A DNA stretch of 64,000 nucleotides from the NCBI RefSeq assembly GCF_032854445.1, contig NC_088302.1:27059080-27123079 (forward strand), read 5' to 3'. The notes beneath the pieces are model-generated. The model was given only the letters and a program-made list of their open reading frames with translations. It made no database searches and was not told the origin of the DNA. Position numbers and translations under genes: made by a program. This DNA is from Liolophura sinensis (Eukaryota; Mollusca; Polyplacophora; Chitonida; Chitonidae). Below are positions 30,201 through 42,229 of this stretch, one piece after another; within the stretch, counting starts at the first letter, position 1; every line of letters starts with the position of its first letter.

Positions 30201-30728
30201 AGCTGTTTAAAAATTTGCAAATTTCCCTGGTTTCCATGGAGTAAGAGCCGTTGCTAGGCACGTGATTTTGTCATCAATGATCATTCAATTGTCCGTTACA
30301 GCCAAAAGTATTGGTCGGAGAGCAACGCGGTTTGCACCAATCGATTTCTCGTCAAAAAATACGTCGGATTAGCATCTTACCAGCAGCACTGGAACAGTTT
30401 TTCCACTTTTGCATTTTTGCCTGGTCTTTTTCTTAATTGAAATCGGCTACACTGTACTATGTACCATCGCGACTGGTCATTACTATATTCAACTTTTGAC
30501 TATAAGTTATGTGCCCTTTGGTAGCCCAGAAGACGTCAAATCTTTGGGATAAGCCCATTCAACTCATCCAGCAATTGTCTTACTTCTAAGTCCAAGACAA
30601 TCTCAATGTCTTTATCTACGTGTAGAAAAACCACACCATTTGTACATAAAAAACACAAAGTACTAGATACAGTCTGCTGTAAAAAGTACAATTGAACACT
30701 GACCCACATCAATAAGGTGCCAAAAGAT

Positions 30729-33700
30729 GCAAACGAAAAGCCTAAAGATTTGACATCTTGTTGGCTACCGCACGGCACCTTACTTATAACCAAAACTTTA
30801 AGACAATAATGACCAATCGCGATGGTACACACTACATTGTAGCTGAATTTAAAAAGCAGAGAGACCAGGCAAAAATCAAAAAGTGGAAAAATTGTTCCAA
30901 TGCTGCTAAAAATGAAGCTAATCCGACATATTTTGTGACGAGAAATAGAAAGGTGCGAACGGTATTTCTATGTGACCGATACTTTTAGCTGTAGCGACGT
31001 TCAAAATATGATTGACGTCAAAATCACGTGCTAGGCAACGGCTCTTACTACTTGGAAACCAGAAAAATTTCCAATTTTTCATCTTCCGATGCCTTGCCTA
31101 ATTCCGCATTTTTTGGCACCTTATTGAAGCGGGTGAGCGTTCAATTGTATATTTTAGAGCATTCTCTATCAAATATCTTGTGTTTTATATACACAAATGC
31201 TATTGTATTTCTACATGTAGATATAATTATTTGGGTTGTCTTCGATCTAAAAGTAAAACAATTGCTAGGTCAGTTAGATGGACTGGGCCTAAAGATTTGA
31301 CATCTTGTGGGCTACCGAAGCGAATTTAACTGATAGCCAAAAGTTTAATATAATAATGACCAGTCGCGATGGTACAGTGTAACCTAATTTAAAAAACAAA
31401 GAGACCGGGTAAAATTCCCAAAGTGGATAAATTGCTCCAATGCTTTTGCAAAGAGGCTAATGCAACGTATGTGTCGACAGAATGAATGGTGCAAACCGCA
31501 ATACTTTCCGACAAATATTTTTAGCTGTAGCGCAGTTAAAAACATGATTCACGTCATAATCTCGTGCCTGGCAACGGTTCTTACTCCTTGGAAACCAGAA
31601 AATAATGTAATTTTTCAACACCTGCCGATGCCTTGCCTAATTCCGCATCTTTTGGTATATTATTGCTGCGGGTAAGTTTTTGATTGTATATTCTAGAGCA
31701 GACTATATCAAGTACCTTGTGCTTTCTATATACAAAAGGTGTTGTTCTTCTTCATGTAGAGATTGACATTGGGTTTGTCTTTGCGATAGCAGTAAAACAA
31801 TTCCTCGGTCAGTTAAATAGGCTTGGCTTTAACATTTGACATCTTGTGGGGCTACAGAACGACACAAAACTTATAACCAAAAGTTTAATATAATACTGAC
31901 CAGACGCCATGCTACTTACTACAGTGTAGCCCAATTTGAAAAGCAAGGAGACCAGGCAAAATCCCAAAGTGGAAAAATTGAACCAATGATGTCAGAAAGA
32001 AACTAATCCGACGTATATTTTGAAAAGAAATCGAATGATGCAAACTGTATTGCTCTCCGACAAATCTTTTTAGCTGTAGCGAAGCTTAAAACATAGTTGA
32101 CATAATAATTTTCTTGCTTGCCAACGATTCTTATTCCTTGGAAACCAGAAAATGTTGCAATTTTTATAAACCTGCAGATGCCCTTCTTATTTTTGCATCT
32201 TTTGGAATCTTTTATTGTGGAAGTGAGTGTTCAATTGTATACTTTAGAGCAGACTGTATTAAGTATCTTGTGCTGTCTATATACAAATGGTGTTGTTGTT
32301 CTACATGTAGATATAGACATTGGGATTGTCTTCGATTTAGAAGTAAAACAAATACTGGTTCAGTTAGATGGCCTTGGCCTAAAGATTTGACATCTTGTGG
32401 GCTACCGAAGGGCACATAATTTATATCCAAAAATTTAAGATAATTATGACCTAAATTTAAAAAGCAGATAGACCAGGCAAAAAATCAAAAAGTGGAAAAA
32501 TTGTTTCAATGGTGCTGAAGAAAAGCTAATCCGACGTATTTTGTGTCGACAAGTCGAATGGTGCAAACGGTATTTCTCTGCGACCCATACTTTTAGCTGT
32601 ATCGACGTTCAAAATATGATTAAGGTCATAATCACGTGCTTTGGCAACGGCTTTACTCCTTGAAAACCTGAAAAATTTGCAATTTTTCAACACCTACCGA
32701 TGCCTTACGTTTTCTTCGGATCTTTTGGTACCTTATTGATGCGGGTGAGTTCTCAATTGTATATTTTAGAGCAGACACTATTAAGTACCTTGTGTTTTCT
32801 ATATACAAATGGTGTTGTTGTTCTACATGTAGATATACACATTGGGACTGTCTTTGACTTGTAAGTAAAACATTTGCGGGGTCACTTAGATGGGCTTGGC
32901 CTAAAGATTTGACATCTTGTGGGCTACTGAACGGCACCTTACTTATATCCAAAACATTAAGATAATATTGTCGCGATGGTACACACTACCGTGTAACTGA
33001 ATTAAATAAACGAAGAGGCCAGGCAAAAATCCAAAAGTGGAAAATTTGTTCCAATGCTGATTGAAAAAAGCTAGTCCGACTTATTATGTGGCGAAAAATC
33101 GAATGGTGCAAACTGCATTGCTCCGCGAGCAATACTTGTAGCTGTATCGACGATTAAAACATGATTGACATTATAATCTCGTGCTTCACAACACCTCTCA
33201 CTCCTTTAAAACGAGATAAACTTGTAATTTTTCAATATCTGCCGATGCTTTGCTTAATTCTGCATCTTTTGACTTCTATTTGATGCGGGTGAGTTTTCAA
33301 TTGTATATTTTAGAGCAGACTGTATCAAGTACCTTGTGCTTTCTATATACAAATGATCATGTTGTTTTACATGAAGATTTAGACATTGGGACTCTCTTCG
33401 ATTTAGAAGTTAAACAATTGCTGGTTCAGTTAGACGGGCTTGGCCTATAGATTTGACATGTTGTGGGCTACCGAAGGGTACATAATTTATAGCCAAAGGC
33501 TTAAGATATAAATGTCCATTTGCGATGCTACAAACTACTGAGTAACCTAATTTAAAAAGCAAAGGGACCAGGCCAAAATCCAAAAGTGGAAATATTGTTC
33601 CTTTTCTGTTGGAAAGAATCTAATCCAACGTAAAGTTTAACGAAAAAATCGAATGGTACAAACGGCATTTCTCTCCGACAAAGAATTTTAGCTAAAGCGG

Positions 33701-35103
33701 AGTTGAAAACATGATTAACATCATAATTACGTCCCTGCCCACGACTCTTTCTTCTTGGAAACGAGAAAAAGTTGCAATTTTTCAACATCTTCTGATGCCT
33801 TGCCTAATTCCGCATCTTTTGGCACCTTATTGATGCAGGTGAGGGTTTTATAATATATTTTAGAGCAAACTGTATCAAGTACCTTGTGTTTTCTATATAC
33901 AAATGGTGCTAGTATTCTTCATGTAGACATACACATTGGGACTGTCTTTGACTTTTAAGTAAAACAGTTTCTGGGTCAGTTAGATGGGCTTGGCCTAAAG
34001 ATTTGACATCTTGTGGGCTACCGAACGGCACCTTACTTATAACCAAAACTTTAAGATATTAATGACCAGTCGCGATGGTAAATTCTACAGTGTAGCTGAA
34101 TTAAATAAACAAAGAGACCAGGCCAAAATCCAAAAGTGGAAAATTTGTTCCTATGCTGATGCAAAAACGCTAGTCCAGCGTATTTTGTGGCGAGAAATGG
34201 AATGGCGCAAACCGCATTGCTCCGCGACCAATATTTTTAGCTGTAGCGACGTTTAAATCATAATTGAAGTCATAATCTCGTGCCTGACAACGGCTTTTAC
34301 TCCTTGGAACCGAGAAAATTTTTAATTTTTTAAAACCTGCCGATGCCTTGCTTAATTTCACATCTTTTGGCGCCTTATTGATGCGGGGAGTTTCAATTTT
34401 ATATTTTAGAACACTCTATCAAGTACCTTGTGATTTCTATATTCAAATGCTCTTGTTTTTCTACATGTAGATTAAACATTCTGTTTATCTTTGGCTTAAA
34501 GCTAAAACAATAGCTGGTTCATTTAGATGGCCTTGGCCTAAAGATTTGACATTTTTTGGGCTACCAAATGACACATAACTTTTAGCCAAAAGTTTTATAT
34601 AGCAATGACCAGTTGTGATGGTGCACACTACGGTGTACCTGAATTAGCTAGGCAAATAGACCAGGCAAAATTCCTAAATTGGAAAAAATTTTGCCAATGC
34701 TGTTGGAAAAAACTAATCCGACGTATTTTGTGACGAGAAATCGAAATGTGCAAACTGCAATGCTCTGCGACCAATATTTTTAGCTGTAGCGACGTTCAAA
34801 ACATGATTAACGTCAAAATATTGTGTTTTCCAACAGTACTTACTTCTGGTAAACCAGAAAAATTTGTAATTCTTCAATACCTGCCGATGCCTTGCCTAAT
34901 TCATCATCTTTTAGCACCTTATTGATGGGGGTGCGTGTTCAGTTCTATGTTTTGGAGCCGAGTCTGTCAAGTACATTGTGTTTTTTTTATATGCAAATGG
35001 TGTATTTTTTTAAACATGTAGATATAGACAATGGGTTTGTTTTCGACATAGAAGTAAAACAGTTGCTGGATTAGTTAGATGGGCTTGAATTAAAGATTTG
35101 ATA
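30729..35103 (-). repeat. Diverged satellite monomers in inverted orientation (about 8 copies)
   Basis: From about 30729 the sequence reads as the reverse complement of the 550-bp monomer, for example aaagatttgacatcttg followed by ggctaccg, then atgaccagtcgcgatggta. Marker segments (gacgagaaatcgaa followed by ttttagctgtagcg) recur near 30936, 31475, 32030, 32550, 33105, 33650, 34195 and 34735. These copies are much more diverged from one another than those in the main array, as expected for an old array edge. I see no gene here. Confidence 0.92.
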
Positions 35104-38092
35104 ATGCCAGGATTCGACAAGTTTTAAAACTGTAGCAAACTTCTTTGCTTTTCAACTTGTAAAATCCGTAGGTTTCTACTAATTTTATGTCCTCAGCAAT
35201 GATTTGAACGCCCCTATAGCTTTAGCATTGGAGAGCAGTGCCGTTTGCACCATTTGAATTTTTGTCAGAAAATACGTCCGACTAGCCTATTTGCATACCC
35301 ATTTGAACAAATTTTTCCACTTTCGAATATTTGCTTGATTATTTTGCTTAATTACATCAGCTGCAGTGAAATATGTGCCATTGTGATCGTTCTTTTGTAT
35401 ATTGGATTAATAAAGAAAGTAACATGAATGTCGGTAGTCCAGAAGACGTCCAATTTCTAGACCAAGCTCATTTAACTGATCCAACAATTGTCTTACTTCT
35501 ACGTCGATGACAAACTCAATGTCTTGAGGTACATGTTCCACCACACCACATCATTTGTGTATAAAAAAATAAGGCACTTGATAGAGTCCTGTTCTTTAAA
35601 CAACATTTTCACACTAACCCACATAATTAGGGTGCCAAAAGATGTAGAATAATGTCTTCAATCGAACAATGTTAAAAAAGTTGCAAATTTCCCTGGTGTC
35701 TCTGGTGTCCGTCCGTTGCTTTGGACGGAATTATGCCAATTAGATATGAATTATACGCCGCTACAGCTTCAAATATTGTTCGGATAGCATTGCGGTTTGC
35801 ACCTTTTTCTCTACACAAAACACTGCAAATTAGCTACTTTGTACACTCTTTAAAACAATATTTGTCACTTTTGAATTTTTTTCTGACCACTTTGCTTAGT
35901 CAAATCAGCTAGAATGTATTTTGTGCCATCGCAATCGGTCGTTTCTGAATTAAACTTTTAGCTGTAAGTAATATGGAATTTGTTACCATAAAAAACGACC
36001 AATTTGTTAGCCAAGTTTATTTAACTGACCCAGCAATTATCCTACATCTGGGTCGAAGACGAGCCTATTTGTATTATGTACATATAATACAAAACCACAT
36101 AATTTCTATATAGAAAATGTAAAATACTTGATACAGTCTGTTCTAAAATAGAGATTTTAACAATAACTCACTTAATAAAAATGCGGAAAGATGTGGAATA
36201 ATGTCACCAATCGAATAATCCTAAAACAGTTGCAAATTTCTCTGGTTTCTGAGATGTAAATATTTTGCTTTGGACGCAATTATGTCGTCATCCATGATTT
36301 GAATGCCACTACATCTTCAAGCATTGGTCAAATAGCAATGCGGTGTGCACTATTCAATTTATTATTACCAAATACGTCGGATGAGCTTTTTTGCAAGCGC
36401 ATTTGATCAATTTTTGCCAATTTTGATTTCTTGATCAGCTACACTATGGTATGTACTTTCACCACTGGTCATTTCCATGTTAAAGTTTCATCTGTAAGTC
36501 AAATCTTTAGGCCAAGCTCATCTAGCTAATCCAGCAATTGTTTTACTTCTAAGTCGAAGAGAAAACCCAATGTCTATATCTACATGTAGAAAAACAAGAA
36601 AATCTGTATATGGAAAACACAGGGTACTTAATTCGGTTTGCTCTAAAATATACAACTAAACACTCACCCGCATCAAAAAGGTGTCGAAAGATGCGGATTG
36701 AAGCAAGGCATTGGCAGGTGTTGAAAAATAAGGGGATTTTCTCGTTTCCAAGAGTAAGATCCCTTGCCAGGCACAGAATTATGACATCAATTATGTTTTG
36801 AAACGTAGAAACAGCTTAAAATAATTGGTCGGATAAGCACTCCGGTTTGCACCATCCCATTTCTCGACATAAAGTACGTGGGATTAGTTTTTCCAAAGCC
36901 ACTGGAAGATTTTTTTAACTTTAATAATTTTGTCTGGTCTCTTTTCTTTTTGAAATCAGCTACACTGTACACTACCATCGCGACTAAATGTTAAACTATT
37001 ATGTGCTTTTTAGAAGCCCAAAAAATGTCAAGTTTTTTAGGCCAAGCCAATCTAACTGATACAGCAATTGTTTCAGTTCTAAGGCGAAATCAAACCCTTT
37101 GTTTATATCTACATGTAGAAAAAAAAACAAAAAATTTGTATATAGAAAACACAAGGAACTTGATACAATCTGCTCAAAAATGTACACCTAAACACTCACG
37201 CGCATCATAAGGTGCCAAAAGATGCGGAATTAAGAGAGGCATGGAAAGGTGTTAAAAAAATTGAGAATTTTTTCAGAGTTTCCAAGAGTAAGAGCAGTTG
37301 CCAGGCACGTAATTATGGCATTAATCATGTTTTGAACGTTTGCTACAGCTTTAAATGTTTGTCTCATAGCAATGAGGATTGCACCATTCGATTATTCGTC
37401 CAAAATAGGTAAGAACAATTTTTCAACTTTGGGGTCTGCCTGTTCTCTTTCGTTATTGAAATCAGCTCCACTGCAGCATGTACCATTGCGACTGGTCATT
37501 GCTATATTAAACTTTTGGCCATAAGTTATGTGCTATTCGGTATCTCGCAAGATGTCAAATCTTTAGGCCAAGTCCATCTAATTGTCCAGATTTATTTTAC
37601 TTCTATGTCGAGAACAACCCTAATGTCTATATCTACATGTAGAAAAACAACACCATTGGTATTAAGATAACACAAGGTACTTGATACAGTCTGCTCTAAA
37701 ATATACTGTTGAACACTTATCCACATCAATAAGGTGCCTAAAGATGCGGAATTAGGCAAGGCTTTGGGAAGTGTTGAAAAATTCCTTACTGAAATTTGTT
37801 GCGGAAGTATGTACCATCGCGACTTGTCATTACTATAATAATCTTTTGGCTATAAGTTATGTGCCGTTCGCTAGCCCACAAGATGTCAAAGCTTTAGGCC
37901 AAGTTTATCTAACTTGTTCAGGAATTGTTTTACTGCTATGTCGAGGACAACCCCAATGTCTTTATCTACATGTTGAAAAAAAAGACCACTTTTATATAGA
38001 AAACACAAGGCACTTGTTGGAGTCTGCTCTCAAATATACAACTGAACACTAACGAACATACATATGGTGCCAAAAGATGGGAAATTAGGCAA
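35104..38092 (+). repeat. Diverged satellite monomers, forward orientation (about 5.3 copies)
   Basis: Forward-oriented but strongly diverged copies of the same monomer. Counterparts of the ggtttgcaccattcgatttctcg segment lie near 35240, 35785, 36345, 36848 and 37380. The last copy ends at ggtgccaaaagatgggaaattaggca, where the Polinton inverted repeat begins. The switch from inverted to forward orientation falls near 35103. No gene is seen here. Confidence 0.9.
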
Positions 38093-38093
38093 A

Positions 38094-38489
38094 GTGTCGT
38101 TTTGCGGAGGAGGAGGAGGGAGAGCAGGAGGGGGAGGGAGTTGTTTTGGGTGTCAGGAGTGAGAGCAACAGTGTGGTGCGCTGTGTAAGAGTTGTGTGGC
38201 GCTAAAACGGCCATGTCGTCGAGTGCGCGTGACGTCACCAGCGTGCTTTCGTTGACGTCCGCGCTGACGGACCAATCAGCTCGACGGAAGCAAAACGTCG
38301 GCTTGCAAAGTTGGGTGAAGTAGCTCCTGCAGCTCCATTTCGTGCCAAAACGGACCCATGGGTGAGCCGCATTCCACGCCGACACTGACCAATGGGTGAG
38401 CTGCATTTGTACCAGAACGGACCAATGGGGTGATCGCTTTGTGTTGCGCCTGAATTTCGTTGAGGTACGCGCTGACAGGATAAAAAAAG
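38094..38489 (+). repeat. Polinton left terminal inverted repeat with promoter elements
   Basis: Matches the reverse complement of 53862-54305. Shared pieces include the gtgtcgttttg end with its GGAGGAGGAG run, the aaaacg..gcttg.aaagtt..gtg.ag.agctcc segment, gaccaatg, and ttcgttgaggtacgcg followed by ggataaaaaa. CCAAT boxes lie near 38270, 38388 and 38414, and a TATA-like ggataaaaaa at 38478-38487. The ATG of the zinc-finger frame is about 110 bp further in. Confidence 0.85.
38478..38488 (+). promoter_or_regulatory. TATA-like box in left terminal repeat
   Basis: The sequence ggataaaaaaa sits about 110 bp upstream of the zinc-finger ATG at 38596 and is mirrored in the right repeat at 53864-53872, where it faces the other end gene. 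CCAAT boxes lie 60-210 bp upstream of it. A role as a core promoter is inferred from sequence and symmetry alone. Confidence 0.5.
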
Positions 38490-38595
38490 ACGGTGTGTTA
38501 AGAAAAAACGAAAGGGGTGTCAAGAGGAGTGACACTGATTCCGACTGGCCAACAGCATACCACATTACCCTGAGAGTAACGACACTTCCACCATC

Positions 38596-38895
38596 ATGGA
38601 TGACGGAGAAGGAGGAGAGGGTGAGGAGCAGGAGTTTACCTGCGGGACGTGTGGGAGAGGCTTTTGCCGGCGGGACAACTGGCGGCGTCATGTACAGACG
38701 CAGCACGCCGAGGGGGTGAGTGAAGAAGGAGGAGAGGGGAAGTTTACCTGCGAGACGTGTGGCAGAGGTTTTTTTCCGGCGGGTCAACTGGTTGGGTCAT
38801 GAACAGACGTCACAAGAGGACGCGGAAGTGGAGTGTAAAGACTTGCGACAAGTCCTTTTACCGGTTGTGGGATTGGCGTGTTCATCAACGGAAAG
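38596..38895 (+). pseudogene. C2H2 zinc-finger exon at Polinton left end (frameshifted)
   Basis: The first frame begins with an acidic Met-Asp-Asp-Gly leader and then a perfect C2H2 finger (C-x2-C-x12-H-x4-H, core DNWRRH) at 38638-38709. A second finger starts FTCETCGRGF at about 38740 but loses its histidines to a one-base frameshift near 38770. A third finger (core SFYRLWDWRVH) follows in another frame near 38840-38885. The third core resembles the finger inside the polymerase fragment (SFNRLWELRRH at about 47960). A consensus splice donor (aaag/gtaag) follows at 38895. This is probably a 5' exon of a Polinton gene, possibly of the polymerase itself; with the frameshifts it is nonfunctional. 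Confidence 0.6.
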
Positions 38896-39468
<573 letters not shown>

Positions 39469-39491
39469 CTATCCAAAAAAAGAAACGCATA
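39469..39491 (+). repeat. Tc1-like left terminal inverted repeat
   Basis: ctatccaaaaaaagaaacgc plus three bases, preceded by a TA target copy at 39467-39468. It matches the reverse complement of 40974-40996. Confidence 0.93.
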
Positions 39492-39795
39492 GGTGTTTTG
39501 TTTTATTTTAAAATGAAATAAATACATTTTGTCTTCATTTCATGAGCAAAATGTGTTTTAATATTGTTAATAGTCACAGTTAGCACACATTTTATTCCTC
39601 AAAACATTTCTTGGTTGAAAATATTGAGTTTAGAGGCCGTTTTTGGAAGAAGTAAAAAATACAGCACCACACTGCATCACGTACAGTCTTACACGCCCAA
39701 CTTACGCATGGAAAGCATGCAGTGTGTGACTATAAAACCGCAACTTCGGGCCGGAAATCGGCGTCTTTCAAGTGGTGTTTTCAAGCTGATTCAAC

Positions 39796-40802
39796 ATGCC
39801 ACGTCTTGACACCGTCACAAGAAATATTGCCATTGGAAGACTTGAAGCTGGAGAGTCCCAATCGTCCATTTCTAGGCGTCTACACGTCAGCCAGAGCACG
39901 ATTTCACGGCTTGCTGCTCGCTATAACAATACTGGGACAACGAATGACCGTCGGCGTTCAGGTCGACCACGTGTCACTACAGCAGCCCAAGATCGCTACA
40001 TAAGGGTCCTCCATTTGCGTGGCCGTTGTGCTACAGCTGAAAGCACAGCAGCCAGCATACCGGGACTGAGGAGGATATCAGGTCAGACAGTGCGGAACAG
40101 GCTGAGGGAACATGGACTGAGAGCCAGGAGGCCCTATGTTGGGATCGTGCTGCGTCCTCTCCATCGCGCCAATCGCCTCCGATGGTGTAACAACGTGACT
40201 GCATGGAATCTACACAACTGGCGACGCATTTGGTTCAGTGATGAGTCCAGATTACTATTGCAGAGACGTGATGGTAGAAACCGGGTTTACAGACGTGCTC
40301 ACGAACGTTATGCCCCTAACTGCGTACGCCAAGTGGACAGATTTGGTGGAGGGAGTGTGATGATGTGGGCAGCAATATCGTATACTGGTCGTACAAATCT
40401 TGTCCACGTTCAGGGAAATCTTATGGCCGTACGCTACCGAGACACCATCCTGCAGCCACACCTCTTACCTGTCATTGACGTTCAGCGGGAGTTGTTCCAG
40501 CAGGACAACGCCAGACCGCACACGGCACGTGTCACAAGGGACTTCCTCGCCGAAAACAATGTAAATGTGCTACCCTGGCCGTCCCGTTCCCCGGATCTTA
40601 ACCAATTGAGCTTCTGTGGGATGAACTTGATCGACGTCTACGCCAACGTCAACCTCAACCCCAAACGCTTCAAGAGCAAGTTGCATGTTTGCAGGAGGAG
40701 TGGCAGAACATTCCCCAGTCCTCTATCCAGCGTCTCATCCAGTCCATGACAAGGCGTGTCAGAAATGTTATTCGTGCCCGTGGTGGTCACAACAGATACT
40801 GA
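39796..40802 (+). pseudogene. Tc1-like DD34E transposase, one frameshift
   Basis: Cut-and-paste transposase of the Tc1/mariner family. Residues 1-110 form the paired-type helix-turn-helix DNA-binding region with a GRPR motif at 56-59. The catalytic core shows the first Asp in WFSDES (residue 149), a glycine-rich GGGSVMMW box (184-191) and the second Asp in QQDNARPH (residue 237). The motif after SPDLN is lost in the main frame by a one-base deletion at about 40603. The catalytic Glu is present at 40608-40610 in the adjacent frame, 34 residues after the second Asp, and that frame runs to a stop at 40800-40802. The length of about 335 residues is normal for the family. This copy should not make full-length enzyme. 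Confidence 0.95.
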
Positions 40803-40973
40803 CATTCCACTCAAGTGGGAGACTCATTGTGAGTGTCTTACCTCAAGTTGATGGCCTTGTTGTCTAGATATGGACCCTTCCTTAATCTGTGTAAAAAAAT
40901 ATTTGCAGAATAGCAATTCTTATTTAGTTATGCATAATTGAAAAGACTGCATCACCTCCGCAAAAAACCGGGT

Positions 40974-40996
40974 TATGCGTTTCTTTTTTTGGATAG
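40974..40996 (-). repeat. Tc1-like right terminal inverted repeat
   Basis: tgcgtttctttttttggata followed by g, the reverse complement of the left terminus, followed by TA at 40997-40998. Confidence 0.93.
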
Positions 40997-41312
40997 TATA
41001 CTATCAGTCACATATCTATGTCGAGAAATTAACTTTTGGCACAGTAGTGCATGCCAAACATCATTTCTGTCATCCTAATACATATATGAATACACTTTGA
41101 AAACTTACATGTTAGAAAAATATTCACAATCTAGTATACATACACATAATGTTAATACACTTTGAAACAGTGTACTGGTCTGTGGGCTGGGACTCGCCGT
41201 AAAAAAATGTTGATTCAAAATTTTGCCCGTCAAAAATACCCTTTTTGCCTGGATTGCCCGTCCAGTTGGACGGGTGCCTGGCTAGCCTGGTGCCCGGGGG
41301 TAAAAAAAATCT
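40997..41312. other. AT-rich spacer
   Basis: No coding sequence or repeat recognised. Confidence 0.4.
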
Positions 41313-41397
41313 GCCCAGTGTGGGGCTCGAACCCATGGCCCAAAAAAGCAAAAGGCCTGGTTTATAGCTCAGCCTGTTACCAATTAATCACCACCCT
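41313..41397 (-). repeat. tRNA-like sequence / SINE head
   Basis: On the minus strand, gtggtgattaattggtaac resembles a tRNA D-arm and A box, and gggttcgagcccca is a near-perfect T-arm and B box, about 50 bases apart. Stem pairing at the acceptor is poor, so this is more likely the tRNA-derived head of a SINE or a decayed tRNA than a working tRNA gene. Confidence 0.45.
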
Positions 41398-41573
41398 AAC
41401 GGCGGGCTCCGGATTTTTTGCGACCCACCGTTAGGGGGGTTAATTGGCGCTGACACATCCCACTACCTCTGCCTCCTAAACTGTCGAAAGTTGCAGAGAT
41501 TCCTTAGAAGTGCGTAGAGCCCGGCGCCATATGCAGGTAACGCATTCATATGCTACATATACAGGAGACCAAA

Positions 41574-41676
41574 TCCGGATTTGAGCTAGCAAACATCCCC
41601 TTACAAATGTAGTATATGAATACACCCCTTACACACAGCGCCTTTCCCACCTGTCAGCTGACTGAGCTATATCCCA
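41574..41676 (-). repeat. Second tRNA-like sequence / SINE head
   Basis: On the minus strand, gggatatagctcagtcagc is a good tRNA A-box region (TAGCTCAGT) and gctcaaatcc resembles a B box or T loop about 70 bases later. The spacing is too long for a clean tRNA, which points to a SINE or pseudo-tRNA. Confidence 0.4.
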
Positions 41677-42028
41677 CGACCCACGAAACATGGGCTAAAA
41701 TGGAAGGACTTGAACATGGGCTAAAATGGAAAGCATAAACAAAATATCTCCAATCCTCCTAAAAATACTCGATCTTATCAAACAAGACACGCTGAAAAAG
41801 GCTGTCACATTTATTTTTCATACAAATCCGTAGTTTAAGCCCTATGATGGGGAGAAAATCAGCTGAATCACCCTGTTGTGCAACCCAGCCGGTCTATATA
41901 TAGACTATACGCCTTATGTATTAATGCCAACTAGGTCGCCTCATATCAATGTGTGTGTGTGTGTGTGTAGGTTAGACTTGTAAATAAGCGTGTATGCCTT
42001 GGCTGGGGAAGCAGGGAAAGAGGGGTGG
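41677..42028. other. Spacer with a short (TG)n run
   Basis: No coding sequence recognised. A (TG)n run of about 20 bp lies near 41951-41969. Confidence 0.4.
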
Positions 42029-42226
42029 AGGCCTCTATTTGTTATGGCGAGGGCCCCAAGGGAGGGGCGTGCGCCAGAACCTATTCTCTGTATACTACTC
42101 TAATAGAACCCCAGAAGCGGAGAATGGGTGGTTGGGATCCTCTATTTGTTATGGGGAGGGCCCCAATAGGGGTTGGGGGGGGGGGGGGGGGTACGCCAGA
42201 ACCCCTATTCCGTATACTACTAAATG
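42027..42226 (+). repeat. Tandem duplication, about 108-bp unit, with a poly-G run
   Basis: The segment cctctatttgttatgg..gagggcccca is repeated at about 42031 and 42138, each copy followed by acgccagaaccc.tatt and gtatactact. The second copy contains an uninterrupted run of about 17 G near 42175. No coding function is apparent. Confidence 0.75.
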
Positions 42227-42229
42227 GGG

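Larger units (their letters stand above)
9251..30728 (+). repeat. 550-bp satellite array, right part
   Basis: Continuation of the same head-to-tail 550-bp satellite, about 39 further copies. Monomers from roughly 24300 onward are somewhat more varied (for example tgtatatagaaaaacac or tgtatgtagaaaaacac in place of tgtacataaaaaacac). Several stretches (17540-19320, 21980-22300, 28860-30150) carry clusters of single-base insertions and deletions that sister copies lack. The array ends sharply at about 30728, where the sequence changes to the reverse complement of the monomer. Confidence 0.96.
39469..40996 (+). mobile_element. Tc1/mariner-family transposon, 1528 bp
   Basis: Terminal inverted repeats ctatccaaaaaaagaaacgc at 39469 and its reverse complement ending at 40996, with about 22 bp nearly perfect. 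Both ends are flanked by the TA dinucleotide, the Tc1/mariner target duplication. One transposase frame lies between them. The well-preserved ends and a single frameshift in the transposase suggest insertion more recent than the decay of the surrounding Polinton. Confidence 0.95.

Noticed and set aside
1-30728. CRISPR-like regular repetition
   Set aside because: The repeat is a continuous 550-bp satellite without short repeats and unique spacers, in a eukaryotic genome.
37966-38787. 273-codon minus-strand frame
   Set aside because: It spans the satellite edge, the whole Polinton terminal repeat and the antisense of the zinc-finger exon. It has no motif and is explained by low stop density in GC-rich DNA.
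41313-41397. Functional tRNA gene
   Set aside because: A and B boxes are present but acceptor and anticodon stems do not pair properly, so it was kept only as a tRNA-like or SINE head.
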